A stretch of 64,000 nt of DNA, taken from positions 46,115,117 through 46,179,116 of the forward strand of contig OU862912.1 in the NCBI GenBank assembly GCA_917880885.1. The letters run 5' to 3'. A model generated the notes under the pieces. That model ran no database searches. It had not been told where the DNA came from and was given only the letters and a program-made list of their open reading frames with translations. Positions 10,047 to 21,942 of the stretch are shown piece after piece (the first letter of the stretch is position 1; the number at the start of each line of letters is the position of its first letter). Source of the stretch: Limnephilus marmoratus. Lineage: Eukaryota > Arthropoda > Insecta > Trichoptera > Limnephilidae. The position numbers and the translations under genes were made by a program.

Positions 10047-10923
10047 ATAAAGTGGTTTAAATAAAGAACCTATATCATTTTCTATAATATCAAGCCACAT
10101 ATTTCTTTCTTTCTTCGATAATTTCATTAATTTTCCCAGAAATTAGAATTGAAAAATATAAAATTAAAGTAATTATTTGCGAACTATGAAAGTAAAAGAT
10201 AATATAATTTGACCAGAAAACGGAGCAATTAACCTAAACACTTGATGAATTCATCATAAAATTTAGTATTCTGCCGATTATGAAAGAAAATACTGCGGGA
10301 CATTAGTTTTTATAAGGTCATTATTTTGTGTAAAGGTCCTTCGCAAATATCGGATGGCTATCCGGAATGTGCTCGCATTTAAGCGACTCCAATTTAACCG
10401 CTGGAGAGGAAAAACAGCGCCGTTTCTGCCCTGTTTCTTTTTAATGAATCCATTAACGATATTTTGTTGACTTCCTAAATGCTGACGTTATTGTTTTAAC
10501 GGAGATTTTAATGTCTTCTTCACCTTTCAGGAGGAAAGCATTTCTCTCGGAAGACTCATTGAAAAGATCTGGGTTACCCAAATTAAAATCACGAGGTTAT
10601 GATGATAAAAGAAAAATGTACTTACTCGGAGACTTCTTTGTTGAAATTTTGGAAAATTCGGCAGTTTTTCTTACCTGAAACAATAAAACGTTTTGATTAC
10701 ATAAAAGCATTATTTTTTATTTTTATTTTTATAAATAATCGGAGACGGTTTACATATATATACTTACCGAGAGCACTTAGGCCATAGACCCATTGTACTG
10801 TCTCCCATTTTACCTCATTCCTTTGACAGTAACTCAGTCCCTTTTATAAAGTTCACCAGGATTGTCATTCGAAATGAAGCTATATCATTCTGGTCCGACA
10901 ATGTGTCTTCCCAGGTCTCATTT
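10047..10923. other. Non-coding, nothing recognised
   Basis: AT-rich, with short frames lacking any motif. No repeat relation to the rest of the window was noticed. Confidence 0.4.
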
Positions 10924-11445
10924 CCCCTCTTCACTCCTCCTTGGTTCCCTGAAGGCCCCACGACGGAAGAGGGCTCATCTCTCTTCTCCACTCCTTAATT
11001 CCCCGAAGGCTCCACGACGGAGAGTCCACCTCCCCTTGGTTTCCTCAAGGCCCCACAAGGGAAGAGTCCACTCCACCTTGGTTCCCCGAGGGCCCTAGGA
11101 GGGAAGAGAACTTCATCTCTCCTCCTTGGTTCCTCTAAGGCCCCACAGAGGAAGAGTTCACCAAGATGGCCTCATTTCTCCTCTTCACTCCTACATGGTT
11201 CCTCGAAGGCCCCACATGGGAAGAGGACATTATCTCTCCACTTCACTCCTCCTTGGTTCCACAAAGGCCCCGCGCTGGAAGGGTGCCCTTCCCCTTGGTT
11301 CCTCGAAGGCCCCACAAGGGAAGAGTTCATGGAGGTGGCCTCAGCTCACCTCTCCACGGTTTCTCCTCTTGGTTCCTCTTACGGCCCCAGGAAGGAAATC
11401 CACAGAGGTGGCCTCAGCATTCCTAGGTTCCCAAAAGGCCCCTAG
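10924..11445. repeat. GC-rich minisatellite, about ten variable units
   Basis: Units share CTTGGTTCCTCGAAGGCCCC followed by ACAAGGGAAGAG and a variable TCACCTC / CTTCACTCC spacer, giving unit lengths of about 40-75 bp. Two plus-strand frames stay open across it (10862-11098, 11126-11494), but their proline- and arginine-rich translation simply mirrors the repeat, and unit lengths are not multiples of three. I treat them as non-coding. The block is much GC-richer than its flanks. Confidence 0.85.
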
Positions 11446-14010
11446 TTTTCGAATGGTCCAATTTTTTTTTTCCCACGAGTTACCAGGGAAATAGAAGGTC
11501 CACTCCAGCAGAGCCCTGAGTGCTGGTGTGAGGTCTAAATACTCCGAGATGCGACCTTGTTTCTCGGAGGCACCGTTCATGACGCTGTTCCCCAGGACAT
11601 TCAGCCTGAGCACGGTAGCTCACACCTTGGCTTGGGATGGCTATTGCAGGTTTGTGTTTTCCACTCCCTGAGCGATGGGTTCGCCACACTCCCTACGCTA
11701 TTAAAAGCATTAAAAATAGATACAATAAGGAAGAAATTTTTATTGCTTTAAGGGGTAACGACAGTAAACTGAGATTTGGCAATTGCCTATAAATTCGGCG
11801 TGATTTCTGAGGAAATGTGGCGCCAGGCTTTAAAGCGATCAATAACGCGCTTAATTGGAAGCTCTCTTGTAACGTGATATCCCACTCCGCACTCGAATAA
11901 TTTCCATTTCTTCCCGCCATTCAATTTAGTCAAGGTAGGGAACAATGTACAAGTGACGAGAGCCCGACTCACTTGTCTTCTTTTGACAAAGAGTACCTAA
12001 TACCTACCGAGACATTAACATAACTTTTTACAACCGAATGAGAAAAGGCAAGGTGAAAAAAAGGCAATAAGCCGAAATACAAAAGAAGCCGGGCGCAGAA
12101 GGAGGAGAACGAGCAGCTCGCTGCGGGAAATGAAGAAAAACTGTGTCAATTTCTACTTTACGGCGCCGTTGTCGTCACATCAAAATGTAAATTGTTTTAT
12201 ATCATGGCTGAAAGAGAGGGTGTAATTTTCCCCGAGAAGGAAGAGGATGGATTACCCTGTATATTCTCACGGCGCATATTTCAAGGGATTGCACGGAGAT
12301 AAGTTAAATTCACGTAGCTTTTTACGATCGGCGTAATTATTTTTAATAAAATGCGAGGTGTGTGCAACGTTTCTACTAAGGGATTCAATTTTATATAATC
12401 GCCAAAGTCATTCAACATTTGCTGTTATCTAAATACGACTATTAAATAAAATTACGTTTTTCTGTATTCATCGCCTTAACTTCCCATCAAAATGTGTCAT
12501 TTCAATTTTATAAAAAAGAGATACGTTGTTACGGATTATCCCTCCTTATTCCTACCGACAATCTTTGGCATAAAAAATATAATAGGTATCACAAAATTTA
12601 ACCTATTTGACACGAGCGTAATGTATACACGCCAACAGATCGCGTGCCTAAAAGACGAGCGTCATCCGTACACGATGCATATTACGTTATTCTAATTGTT
12701 TAGAGTTAAAATAACGAAATGTTTAATTGTTGGATATGATTTGTTTCTTTGGACTGTTAAGATTACATCTACGTCTTTGAATATTTTTCAAGTGACACTA
12801 TATTCAATTAAAATAAGATATACAAATCGCGAAAAATCTGCCCGTCCACGGGTATTGCAAATTCTTTAACAATATCGTTGTAAAAAGTGCAGTAACAGAC
12901 TTTAACCGAGTGACAACCGTGTGTAAGATCATTTCTATTATTCAAATAACTACTTTTCGTTTTAATAACGAAGAGATGTGTGTTTAACTAAAAAACTAGC
13001 TAGCTGAATGTACTGAACACTCGGAATCGGTGCAAATTGGAAGGTGACGCCTCCTTTATCCTGCTGAGGTTATCATGTTTAGTAACATCAATGATTCAAA
13101 TCCTTAACTATCTCCAACAGATGTAAACTGTCTCTAACATAGTGAATCTCAAGTGCAATATATTTATTATAAAACATTAACAAACTTTGAGATATTACAT
13201 GGTCTGAAGTGAAAAATTCAATCTTATTCTGACAGACTTAATGGACTCCATATAGCAGAGAGTGCATAAGCACTGGAATATATTGCATAATTCTCTACCG
13301 CTCTCCACGGTTTAAATGCATATATCGGAGGCTTCATCTCGCCTGAAAAATACACCATCATAACAGCGATAGATGGCAGTGATGGGAAATTTAAATTGCG
13401 GTAAACAAAAGGGGAACTTTGCGTTTTACTTTCAGGCGGATCCAAGGTGGTTTGACAAATGTGCACTTATAAACGAATGCGTTCTTCACATGCGGTGCTG
13501 AGGACAGCTTTCAATGTGTAGAAATAAGCAGGGAAATATTGCACACGATTATATTTGAAGACGAGAAAACGTTTTGCACCATTACAACATCCTAATGTCT
13601 GCGTTTTATTCTGTTCAATATTCTACTAGATCTTTTCAGATTTCGGAAACAGTGATAATATGTAAGTTTCCAACAAAAAAATAAAACGCAGTGAGAGTTT
13701 CTTAGGAAATTAGGTAGTAACCATGTAGTCCTGGGTCGATCGTGAACTACTCGATCATTGGAACCCGATCAAGAACCACCAATGATCAATCGGACTTATT
13801 TTTCAAAAAAGATTCGATCTTCAGCACCCGTGTCCCGTGTCCGGTGAAGGTGTGGCGAGCGACTATAAGTGTATAAATTTTGTAAAGAAAAATAGAGATG
13901 GTGGCCAAGGTCCATCTACAATACCTTCTATCTTCGTACTCGCTTGTCTCAGATATCGGGTACGACACGACCGGGACTTTACGGCGGCCGGCGACGCATA
14001 CATAATATCT
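11446..14010. other. Long non-coding stretch, no gene seen
   Basis: Single-copy-looking sequence with short frames on both strands and no recognisable domain or RNA gene. Frames such as 13224-13466 minus and 12492-12695 plus have no supporting motif. Near 13730-13830 there are several GATC-rich near-repeats (ACTCGATCATTGG / CCAATGATCAATCGG). Confidence 0.4.
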
Positions 14011-14016
14011 TCTCTG

Positions 14017-14048
14017 TATAAAAGTACCCGATCACTTTGCCAGTCAGT
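14017..14048 (+). promoter_or_regulatory. Possible RNA polymerase II core promoter (TATA + Inr)
   Basis: TATAAAAG starts at 14017 and an arthropod-type initiator TCAGT lies at 14044-14048. With the A of TCAGT as +1 (14046), the TATA box starts at -29, the usual spacing. The first ATG downstream (14070) opens only 25 codons and I find no clear donor site, so the transcript is unknown. Chance in a 64-kb window is quite possible; an old LTR promoter is another option. Confidence 0.35.
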
Positions 14049-14902
14049 GGTGATTGCCGGGCAGTACAAAATGATCGATCGACTCAGCTCTAACCATGTA
14101 CTTGGACTACGCAAGAAAAACAGCCCATTAAACAAAGACACCCACTAAAAAGTATGTAGCATAAAAGATTATAGATTCTACGATAAAATAAATTCAGCTT
14201 CCATGGTGAAAATGCAAATTTACCGTAACTTTTAAATGGCCCAATTTCCTCACGCACAGAAAACTCATATTTACGAAAAAATAATGCCTCGTTTGCTTTT
14301 CTCGATTTACAACCGTTTCCGTGTGACAAATTCTGTCCATAATGGGATCACCACCCCTGGGGCCCTTACCATACACCGTGTAACTCACAGGCAGATCTAT
14401 GGACCCGTAAAGGGAAAACTTGGGCAAAAGCGATTTCCTCATAAACCGTAAAGGAAAATAATAAAAGTCGCGTAACGAAAGTTAAGAGAAGTGGAATATG
14501 AAGAATAAAAGCCCAGCGGATTTGCTGATATGGCGTTTCCATCAGCTTCCTAGGAACTTGTTTGTGCCCCGGGCTAATATTTCTCGACTCGCAGTACGTA
14601 TAAGCGAAATTTCATAAGCTTGATGCGAATATGAAAATGTTACACATTGTTTTTATTGAAAAACTTTGGTCGTAAAAGTTATTTTAAAATTAAATATTAA
14701 AATATACTGTAAGAGCTACTCTCACTAAAAAAACAGTTGTGACAGCTTAGTTATTTTATAACGTTGGCTCAAACGAGTTATAATGTTGTTGTTAAATTTA
14801 GTTATAATGTTGTCTCAAACGGTTCTCGGCTTAGGGCGACAAAAATAAGTTTTTTTTTAATTAATTTAAAATAATAATATTATTAATAATATCAATTCTT
14901 GT
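14049..14902. other. Non-coding, nothing recognised
   Basis: Overlapping short frames on both strands at 14090-14451 show no motif. From about 14700 the sequence is AT-rich, with a repeated GTTATAATGTTG phrase at 14760-14815. Confidence 0.4.
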
Positions 14903-15610
14903 TAATAATGCTGGTGAGCAACTGGGCCTAACAATCAACGTCAATAAAACAAAATGGATGACATTTGGACGACTAGATCAATCTGAATCGGTGATACAAT
15001 TAAATGGTTGCAATGTCGAAAAGGTGGAAAGATTTAGATACCTCAGCAGTATTCTCACGGAGACTCTTAACCCAAATGTAGAGGTTAAATGCAGAATTGA
15101 AGCAGCAAGAACTGCGTTCATTAAAATGAAATCCCTCTTCTGCAATGACAATATCAGCTTAAAACTAAGGCAGAGAATGCTAAAATGTTATGTGTGGTCG
15201 GTCTTGCTCTATGAATGTGAAACATGGACCTTGAAAGTAAATACCATGAACAGGTTAGAGGCTTTTGATATGTGGCTTCACCGGAGAATGCTCAAGGTTC
15301 CATGGACCGACATGATCACCAACATAGAAATTCTCAGGCGGGCTAGAGCAGATAGAGAACTGCTTACATTAAAAAAAATCAGAAAAAATTCATATCTGGG
15401 TCATATACTTCGAGGGGAGAAGTATCACTTGCTCCATTTAATATTGAAAGGCAAGATAGAGGGTCGCCGAGGGCCTGGTAGGAGACAAATGTCTTGGCTG
15501 CGTAATATACGAGAGTGGACCGGCATAAGAAGTGTGGAGGAGCTATTCCGAGCAGCGCAAGACAGAGAGACATTTTCAGTAGTGACCGCCAATGTCGGGG
15601 GGACCTGATA
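14903..15610 (+). pseudogene. 5'-truncated non-LTR retrotransposon, reverse transcriptase C-terminal part
   Basis: An open frame of about 235 codons starts without its own initiator (GEQLGLTINVNKTKWMTFG lies upstream of the first ATG at 14958) and ends with TGA at 15608. It corresponds to the part of a LINE reverse transcriptase after the YADD active site: GLTINVNKTK, FRYLSSILTE, RMLKCYVWSVLLYECETWTL, a RRMLKVPWTDMITN block, then YLGHILRGEKYHLL and GRRGPGRRQMSWLRNIREWT. The YADD motif, the N-terminal fingers and the endonuclease are missing, so the copy is dead by 5' truncation, the usual fate of target-primed insertions. The frame is otherwise intact, suggesting a fairly young copy. The clade (RTE-like or a neighbour) is not certain. 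Confidence 0.85.
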
Positions 15611-15699
15611 TGGCACACAGAGAAGAAGAATATTATTAAACAATATGACAGGTTGTGTGTAGGTAATATTCTAAAATTAAAAAGAAAGGGTATCTTTTA

Positions 15700-15850
15700 T
15701 TCAAACATACATATGTAATTCTTATTTTCAATAAATGCAATGAATTTATGCCATCGTTCTTAAATTAGGTAGTCAGTGTTTTACGGTCAGCCTAGTTGCC
15801 TTCCAAGCAGATGACGGGGGTTCGTTTCTCGACCGCGGCATTTTTTAGAA
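15700..15850 (+). mobile_element. tRNA-Gly-like SINE head, family E, copy 2
   Basis: It shares with 4921-5031 the upstream GTTCTTAAA block, ACGGTCAG, GTTGCCTTCCAAGCAG and a B-box-like GGGTTCG, here followed by TTTCTCGACCGC. It lies about 90 bp beyond the end of the truncated LINE at 14903-15610. The T arm differs from the first copy, so both are decayed. Confidence 0.6.
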
Positions 15851-17690
15851 TATAAAACTGCTTTATAAATATATTTTTAATGTGATTTGTCACGGGTCAA
15901 CATAGTCTGCACTAGTATTCCATTATTATTCATGACATATTATTTCCAATGAGTTCTGAAATCATAAACGCAATTAACCAACTATTACGTGGGAAGATGC
16001 AGAGAGAATAGACTGCCTCATAATTCTATCTCGGCTCACACTCCTTGCTTCATTCATATTCATATATCATCTTATATAAACACTTGTTATTCTGACTCTT
16101 GACATGACCAGACTTAAGTATTTGTTTTAATTGATTGTGCCATATCTTCCTCAGGGGTCTCCGTTTTTTATATCATTAACTATCACGTTTTGTATTCTGC
16201 TCTAAATGCCCAAACCATATAAACGTCCCTTTCTTAATGTTAACCATAACAGCCTTTCTTATCTCATTTGCATTTCTAAAAAATGCTTTCACAAAAACAA
16301 TAAATGTATATTATTTCAATAAACAGCGTTACTTCCACATACGCTTAGCATTGAGTCCACATACGCTTAGCATTAACTTCACATCTCCACATACCTCACT
16401 CGCAAAACACAAGAGCAAAAATTAATAAGCACTTTCAAGTTCCCCATATCAAATCAACTTTTGCAAAAAAACACGAATCTTACCTAGCACCACACATTTT
16501 CAATACCTTCCTAACACAAACAAAAACTTACGTCACCCTAAATAATTTGAATTGGCTTTTCAAAAGATTTGTAATATGGTTGAATGAAAAGGAAAGAACA
16601 GACATTCAAAATATTCTAAATAAATAACATTTCATACAAGTTCTCACGAAATTATATAATATTCAAATAAAACAAATACGAGAAACTGCAATTTTGCAAT
16701 ATTAATTATTATGATTAATTATTAATTATTACTTCTATTATGTAACCGCTATATTCAACTGTCACAAAATTTTAATTTACTTTTATCTAAAAAACAAAGT
16801 ATGTATGTAAATATTTAATATACCAATATATAATTTATCTTTTTTATCTTTTTACATACATATATATATTTGTTTAAATACACACATTTCTTTTGGAACA
16901 AACATAATATGTGATTTACTCGCCTCGGAACAGACTTTGTCTAGTGAGGCGGGTAAAAGAAAAGAAAACAATGTAAATAACCATGAAACTAAATAAACGC
17001 CCGGGTTGCCGGCACTGAAACTGAGTCAACACCCAGTCAAAAATTGTTGCAATAGTAATCCAGTTTTGAGTGAAAAAAACTGAAAACGGTAGGTGTTACG
17101 TGTAGATTGATATTTGCTGAAATGATTAAGACTTCAACATCCAATTTTAAGTTGGTAAACATCTTATCGAAATAGGTTTGCTTTGTAAATGCATTTTTAC
17201 GTGAATTCTCAGGTGGTTCCAGAAAAGGTGGCCACGTAAGACGTTAGAGAAACGTAGCTTATTTGTAGCGAGCTACGGCGAACCAATCTGAGCCCTTTAA
17301 GCCCTTTGAAGTGCATAATGGCAACTTCACTTTGAAGTGTTAAAGAGCCACACAGCTGTTGGTAGGTGCGTGGAATATTTGTTGTTGGTCGCATTGTTTC
17401 TTCGCCCCACATTATTTAAGGAATTCTTTGTAGAACTTCTAGCTTGAAAATACAAAATAAAAATTTGACACAAGGTTATAATGGAGGTTTAAAGACAATT
17501 TTGAAAATCAAACTATGATGACTGTCTTCTAGATATATGTAGACCAATGGTAGTCTATTTATTTACTATTTTATGCCAGTTAAAAAGGCTTTTAAATATT
17601 TTGCGTGGTTTACGCGATATACTCATTTACAGAGCAGTAGATTATTAAGTCTGACGTAACATATTTAAAATATGTAAGTCACCTTAGTCC
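15851..17690. other. Non-coding, nothing recognised
   Basis: AT-rich. A small direct duplication of CCACATACGCTTAGCATT occurs at about 16337-16375. The GC-richer patch at 17200-17420 gives a 67-codon minus frame with no known motif. Confidence 0.4.
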
Positions 17691-18055
17691 GCGATGTGGA
17701 GGGTCTTTTTAATGAAAAGATGGAGAGGAAGTTCTGGGAAGGAAAAGGTATGAGGGATGAGTAGGAATCTAAGGTCTAATCTCGTCCGTCACTCAGTGTC
17801 CAGGAGTGACGGACGTATGAATCCATCTCTCCAACTGCGGTGCAATGCGATGGGTCAAGAGAGTCCGGCTGGAGAGGTCAAATGGCCTCCTAGGTGCGCA
17901 GATGCATCCGCCGCCAAGACCCGAACAAACATCACCCCATGAACCCAGCCACCCCTGCTAAGTCACCAAAGCAAATTACTTGGGGAGACCTACGGCAGAG
18001 GTGTTGGTTATCCAATAAATGGTTCCTGGGGGCGGTACCAATTCCCGCCTTCCAA
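17691..18055 (-). mobile_element. Family B retroposon, near full length but tail-less
   Basis: On the minus strand it runs from the family head (GGCGGGAATTGGTACCGCC, CCAGGAACCATTTATTGG, CTGCCGTAGG) through TTGGTGACTTAGCAGGGGTG and a cytosine-rich middle to the pyrimidine tract CTTTTCCTTCCCAGAACTTCC. It stops at the AAAGACCCTCCACATCGC part, so the last 70-80 bp are missing or diverged. Confidence 0.7.
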
Positions 18056-20275
18056 ATTGATAAACGGGATACCTACCATATACAGAGCGTCTTTTTTATT
18101 TGTGTGTGCTAATAATATTGTGCAAAAAAGAAAATATTAAATTTTATAGACGCATAGTATGAAGTAATAAAAAAGTATCAATTCAATTTGACACCTTCTG
18201 CCACCGTACCTTTGCTCTTTTGCATAACCACAGTTTCTCTTAATAAATCAGCTCTACTAGATAAAAAAAAAAACATATCTAAGTCAGCTTATATTGCAAT
18301 ATTGATGAAGCAAATATATCAACAATATCGGAGTACATGACTCCATTTTCTTATTAATTTGGCATAATATTGCTACATTTACGATAGGTTTAATAGCGTT
18401 CTACAGTGATACAAGTTGGCGAAAAAGGGGGGCGATGCCACCTATGACATAACGATAGCAGGTGTGGTTTCTAGATTAAAATATAAAGATATATCTTTAG
18501 TTCATGTTTATGCCATTGCCAACTTATAGGTGTAGCACTGTAGCTACAGTTAAAAATACGGTTTGATCAAGATAAGAGTACGTTTGTAGGTACCTACTTA
18601 TAACTGATCATTCCAGTTAAATCTTACTTGAGTTTATCCCATTATTCATTTGTGAACATTCCACGATCTTAAATTCTTTCATGCAAACTTTTCTCGGTTT
18701 TATGTCGACCTTCCTTGTTTTGACCGTTAAAACTTAATTACTTATCCTTTCTTAATATTATAAAACTACCCAAGTTTAAACTGTCAAAAATATAATATAC
18801 CAATGTGAAATCACGTCAATGACTATAGTAAAAGTAAATCTTAAGGAAGTCATCTCATTATACAATCATTTTAATAAAATAAATTAAAGAATAACCAAGT
18901 GATTTTCTGGGATTTTATTTTCATTATTTCTCATTATACAATTCAAAAATTATTAAATAGAAAGTTTCATAGCTTAATCATTAACATAGTCCTTAGCTAA
19001 ATAAGTCTCACAAACAACATGTCAACTTCTATAAAACGGACCCTAAAATAAGACAGGTCAAATTGGAATAACATTTCCACCGCCACCTGTGCTCTCGAGG
19101 AGTACCTTGAAATTTTATTGCATTTTATAGGGTCCTAGACTGGTTCTGCTTCATTGGGATTGCTTTTTTAGGAGGTTTTGTGAGCGTCGAGGACGCATTG
19201 GAGAGGGTTTGGTGATTGATGATTTCACAAAAGAGAAGTCTTTTGTTTTGTGCGACAATACGGACTGAAATGGGAAAAGCGGACGAAATGATAAAAACAA
19301 CATTCTCAATTGTTATAATTCCATTTGTGTTAAATGATTAATTATTCTTGCTAAAAAGATTTTATTTTCAGCCTTAAATAATAAAGAAAATAAAAGATTT
19401 TCTTTAATAATAAAATGGGGCTGAACAGAGGCACTTAGGCTAGCTACATACAGCAGAAGATTTTTTTAATAAGATTCGAAATAATAAGCACCTGCCACGA
19501 ATATAAACCCACTTAGTTAAAAGCGTGTATTGCAGCTAATTAAGGAGCTCATTGTTAATTTAGAACCCACTTGTAAATCGTAATCCTGTAAAACCTCATC
19601 CATCTTATTTTAGCACGAGCCTTAATACACGTATCATGCTAATATGTATTGTATTTTGTATGCAAACCACCGGGAAAGGCCTTAGAGATATATATCTACT
19701 AAAGAAGTGTTCAGGAAAACTTTGCAATCAAAAGCTAAGCAGGTAATGGCTGCTTTGAACTTAATTAAGTCAGCCGCTTTTGTCTGCTGTGACTCTGCAC
19801 AAAGTGAAACGAAGTAAGCGATCACAGATTGTGTGGCATTTGAATGGTTAACTATCACCTTTCCCGTGAATTAACGTAAGCTTCGACTTGATTTAACTTT
19901 CATGCAGATTCATATCAGATTCACACACAAAAGCATTAGAACCCTCTTCGGCCAGGATGACGGAATCATTGTTGAAACAGGAAGTGGAAAACGGGGCGGC
20001 TTCTCAGGGGATGGGAGGGGAGGGGGAGAGGAAACGGAAAGTGCACAGCGAGGGGGTGTGAAAGGATGGAGGGAAAGCCCCGGCACAATGGCTCATATAA
20101 GAGAATAATGGCGGATTGTTATACAAGCACATGACAAAATTATTCACGGTTATTTTACGCATACCATGGTTTATTTTATCCCTTCGATGGATTCTCACGA
20201 AGCCTTTAAAAAAAATTCAAAACAGTGAAGACAACCTTAGTATCTTCATTCAGATCACTATCATTATCATCATCA
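18056..20275. other. Long non-coding stretch, no gene seen
   Basis: No coding or RNA feature could be supported. The glycine-rich plus frame at 19902-20108 reflects a G-rich purine run at 19980-20060. Confidence 0.4.
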
Positions 20276-20535
20276 CTATTGGCTCTACAACCCCTGGTGG
20301 GTCTTGGCCTCCTCAAGAGTCTTCCTCCACTCATCTCGGTTTTGTGCCAGCTCTCTCCAGTTTAGAAGCTCTAAGATGGATATGTCTTTGAGGACGCTGT
20401 CGCTCCATCTTAGTCTTGGTTTTCCCAGGCTCCTTCGCCCTATTGGTCTTGAGTTCAGCAGGGACTTGGTGCTTGATGCTCGGTCATTCTCTCCACATGA
20501 CCCAGTCACCGAAGTCTTCCCAGTTTTATAAATTT
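20276..20535 (-). pseudogene. LINE 3' end, C-terminal coding remnant
   Basis: The minus frame encodes GRRSLGKPRLRWSDSVLKDI followed by NWRELAQNRDEWRKTLEEAK and THQGL-stop. The order G-R-P-R-x-R-W, NW-x-x-A-Q-x-R-x-x-W and a terminal THxGL is a familiar C-terminus of insect non-LTR retrotransposons. Only about 75 codons remain, so it is 5' truncated. The downstream flank on that strand (about 20240-20280) has a TCATTATCATCATCA-like simple run, as at many LINE 3' ends. The clade is not assigned. Confidence 0.75.
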
Positions 20536-21193
20536 TGCGACGTTTAGCTCCTTAAATAAAGCAGAGAGCTCATTGTTTTAACGTCTGCGTCAAAATCCAT
20601 TTTCTAGAACCGATCCGAAGATGCGCCTATATATAGTCATTATTATTATTGCAGTTTGAAAGCTAACGCTAGTAATAGCTTCATAAGCTGGAAGAAGTAA
20701 CGAAAGCCTAATATCTCAGGGGTTGGTTTAAGTAAAAATATTGTACAATTTAGTATAATTCTTTATGTATTCGAAGGACCTTTGCATGATATGTGTGTAA
20801 TGTAATGTAATTATTTATGTAGATATTCGAAGGACCTTTGTATGAAATGTAATAATGTAATTTGTTATCACTTTACTATGAAAAATACGTTACATACATG
20901 CGAGGAAAGAAATAGGACTTACTGCGGGCCTTGTAGAATTCTCCTTTCTGGCTGCTTTACATTGCACTGCATTTACAGCGGATTTAATATTTTCAGCGAT
21001 ATAATATTTTTCTTTAGAGGCGGGCGCGGGAAATGATCGCGGGCGGATGTGCGTAATTCGGCAATTGTTATTGGGCGAGAATCAATTGATGACTGGCAAT
21101 GTGGGTCTTGACAGGTAGGGACACACAGGAACGGGTAGGAACATACGATGGACATGCAACAATATTAACTTATAAGCACAGCGGTTCATGAAT
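20536..21193. other. Non-coding, with a short near-duplicate
   Basis: TATTCGAAGGACCTTTG occurs twice (about 20767 and 20823), each followed by TATGAAATG/ATATGTGTG and AATGTAATGTAATT-like sequence. Nothing else recognised. Confidence 0.45.
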
Positions 21194-21201
21194 GTAGGTA
21201 T

Positions 21202-21934
21202 CAGTGGCGGTCCTTCCTCCACGTCAATTGATCAACCTCCCAAAATTATAAGATGACAATAAAGCATTGTGAAATATTATGCTAATAAAAACAACTGATA
21301 TTATTCTAAAGTATTTGAAATGCTCCGCGAGATAGCAGGCAGCGGCAAGTAGTAACATCTAACGTCTTAGGCTGGCCGCACACATCAGGTTTTTCTATCC
21401 GATTGTCTGATCAGACAAAAATCTATTCGAAAACCGGATTGGATGTGCGCGGTGTTTATCCGATTTTCATAAGAAATGTATGGCGCGAATGCCTTCCGGT
21501 TGTCTGATCAGACAATCGGATGGAAAAACCGATGTATGCGCCAAACCTTAAATGGAAGCGTTCTTTCCCACGCACTATGATTGGCTCAATTTTTCAAATG
21601 TCCCAATATCATGTCTTCTGTCTCTTTACGCGCCATACAATAAACGAGATGGCACTATACCGCCCAGAAGAAATGTTATCGGATTCTGAAGACAGTTTGG
21701 GTTATGGCCGTGAGCGAGAGAAATCATGATGAATATTATGCGTCTGAAGGAGATGGTTTGATAAACGCAGGTTGATTTTGCGTATTGGAGGCTTGACGCA
21801 TGAAATAATTTACTATATTAAATGTAATAATACACGATGCAATGAATATTAAGTATCGTATTTAATTTGATATTGCATCATAATACCTTTTTTTTAAATG
21901 ACCTTCCACTTCTGGACCCCTAGAACCGCCTCTG
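21202..21934. mobile_element. hAT-like non-autonomous DNA element with 8-bp target duplication
   Basis: The ends are CAGTGGCGGTCC and, reversed, CAGAGGCGGTTC. They are flanked by a perfect 8-bp direct repeat GTAGGTAT (21194-21201 and 21935-21942), the hallmark of hAT transposition. A second copy in the opposite orientation lies at 46343-47383 with its own 8-bp repeat. Shared internal blocks include TCAAATGTCCCAATATCAT, CTTCTGTCTCTTTA and GCGCCATACAATAAAC. No transposase is encoded; the short frame at 21520-21729 also crosses an inserted MITE and is judged spurious. Confidence 0.9.
21370..21547. mobile_element. PIF/Harbinger-like MITE nested in the hAT-like element
   Basis: 178 bp with terminal inverted repeats GGCTGGCCGCACACATC and GGTTTGGCGCATACATC, flanked by TTA on both sides (21367-21369, 21548-21550). 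The inner parts of the arms pair over CCGATTGTCTGATCAGACAA. The sister hAT-like copy at 46343-47383 lacks this segment, which confirms insertion. The 3-bp TTA/TAA duplication and GG..GCC ends fit PIF/Harbinger. Confidence 0.85.
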
Positions 21935-21942
21935 GTAGGTAT

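Noticed and set aside
10862..11494. Proline/arginine-rich open frames over the minisatellite
   Set aside because: Several overlapping frames are open at once, unit lengths break the frame, and there is no domain or start context.
19902..20108. Glycine-rich plus-strand frame
   Set aside because: Follows a G/A-rich purine run; no domain.
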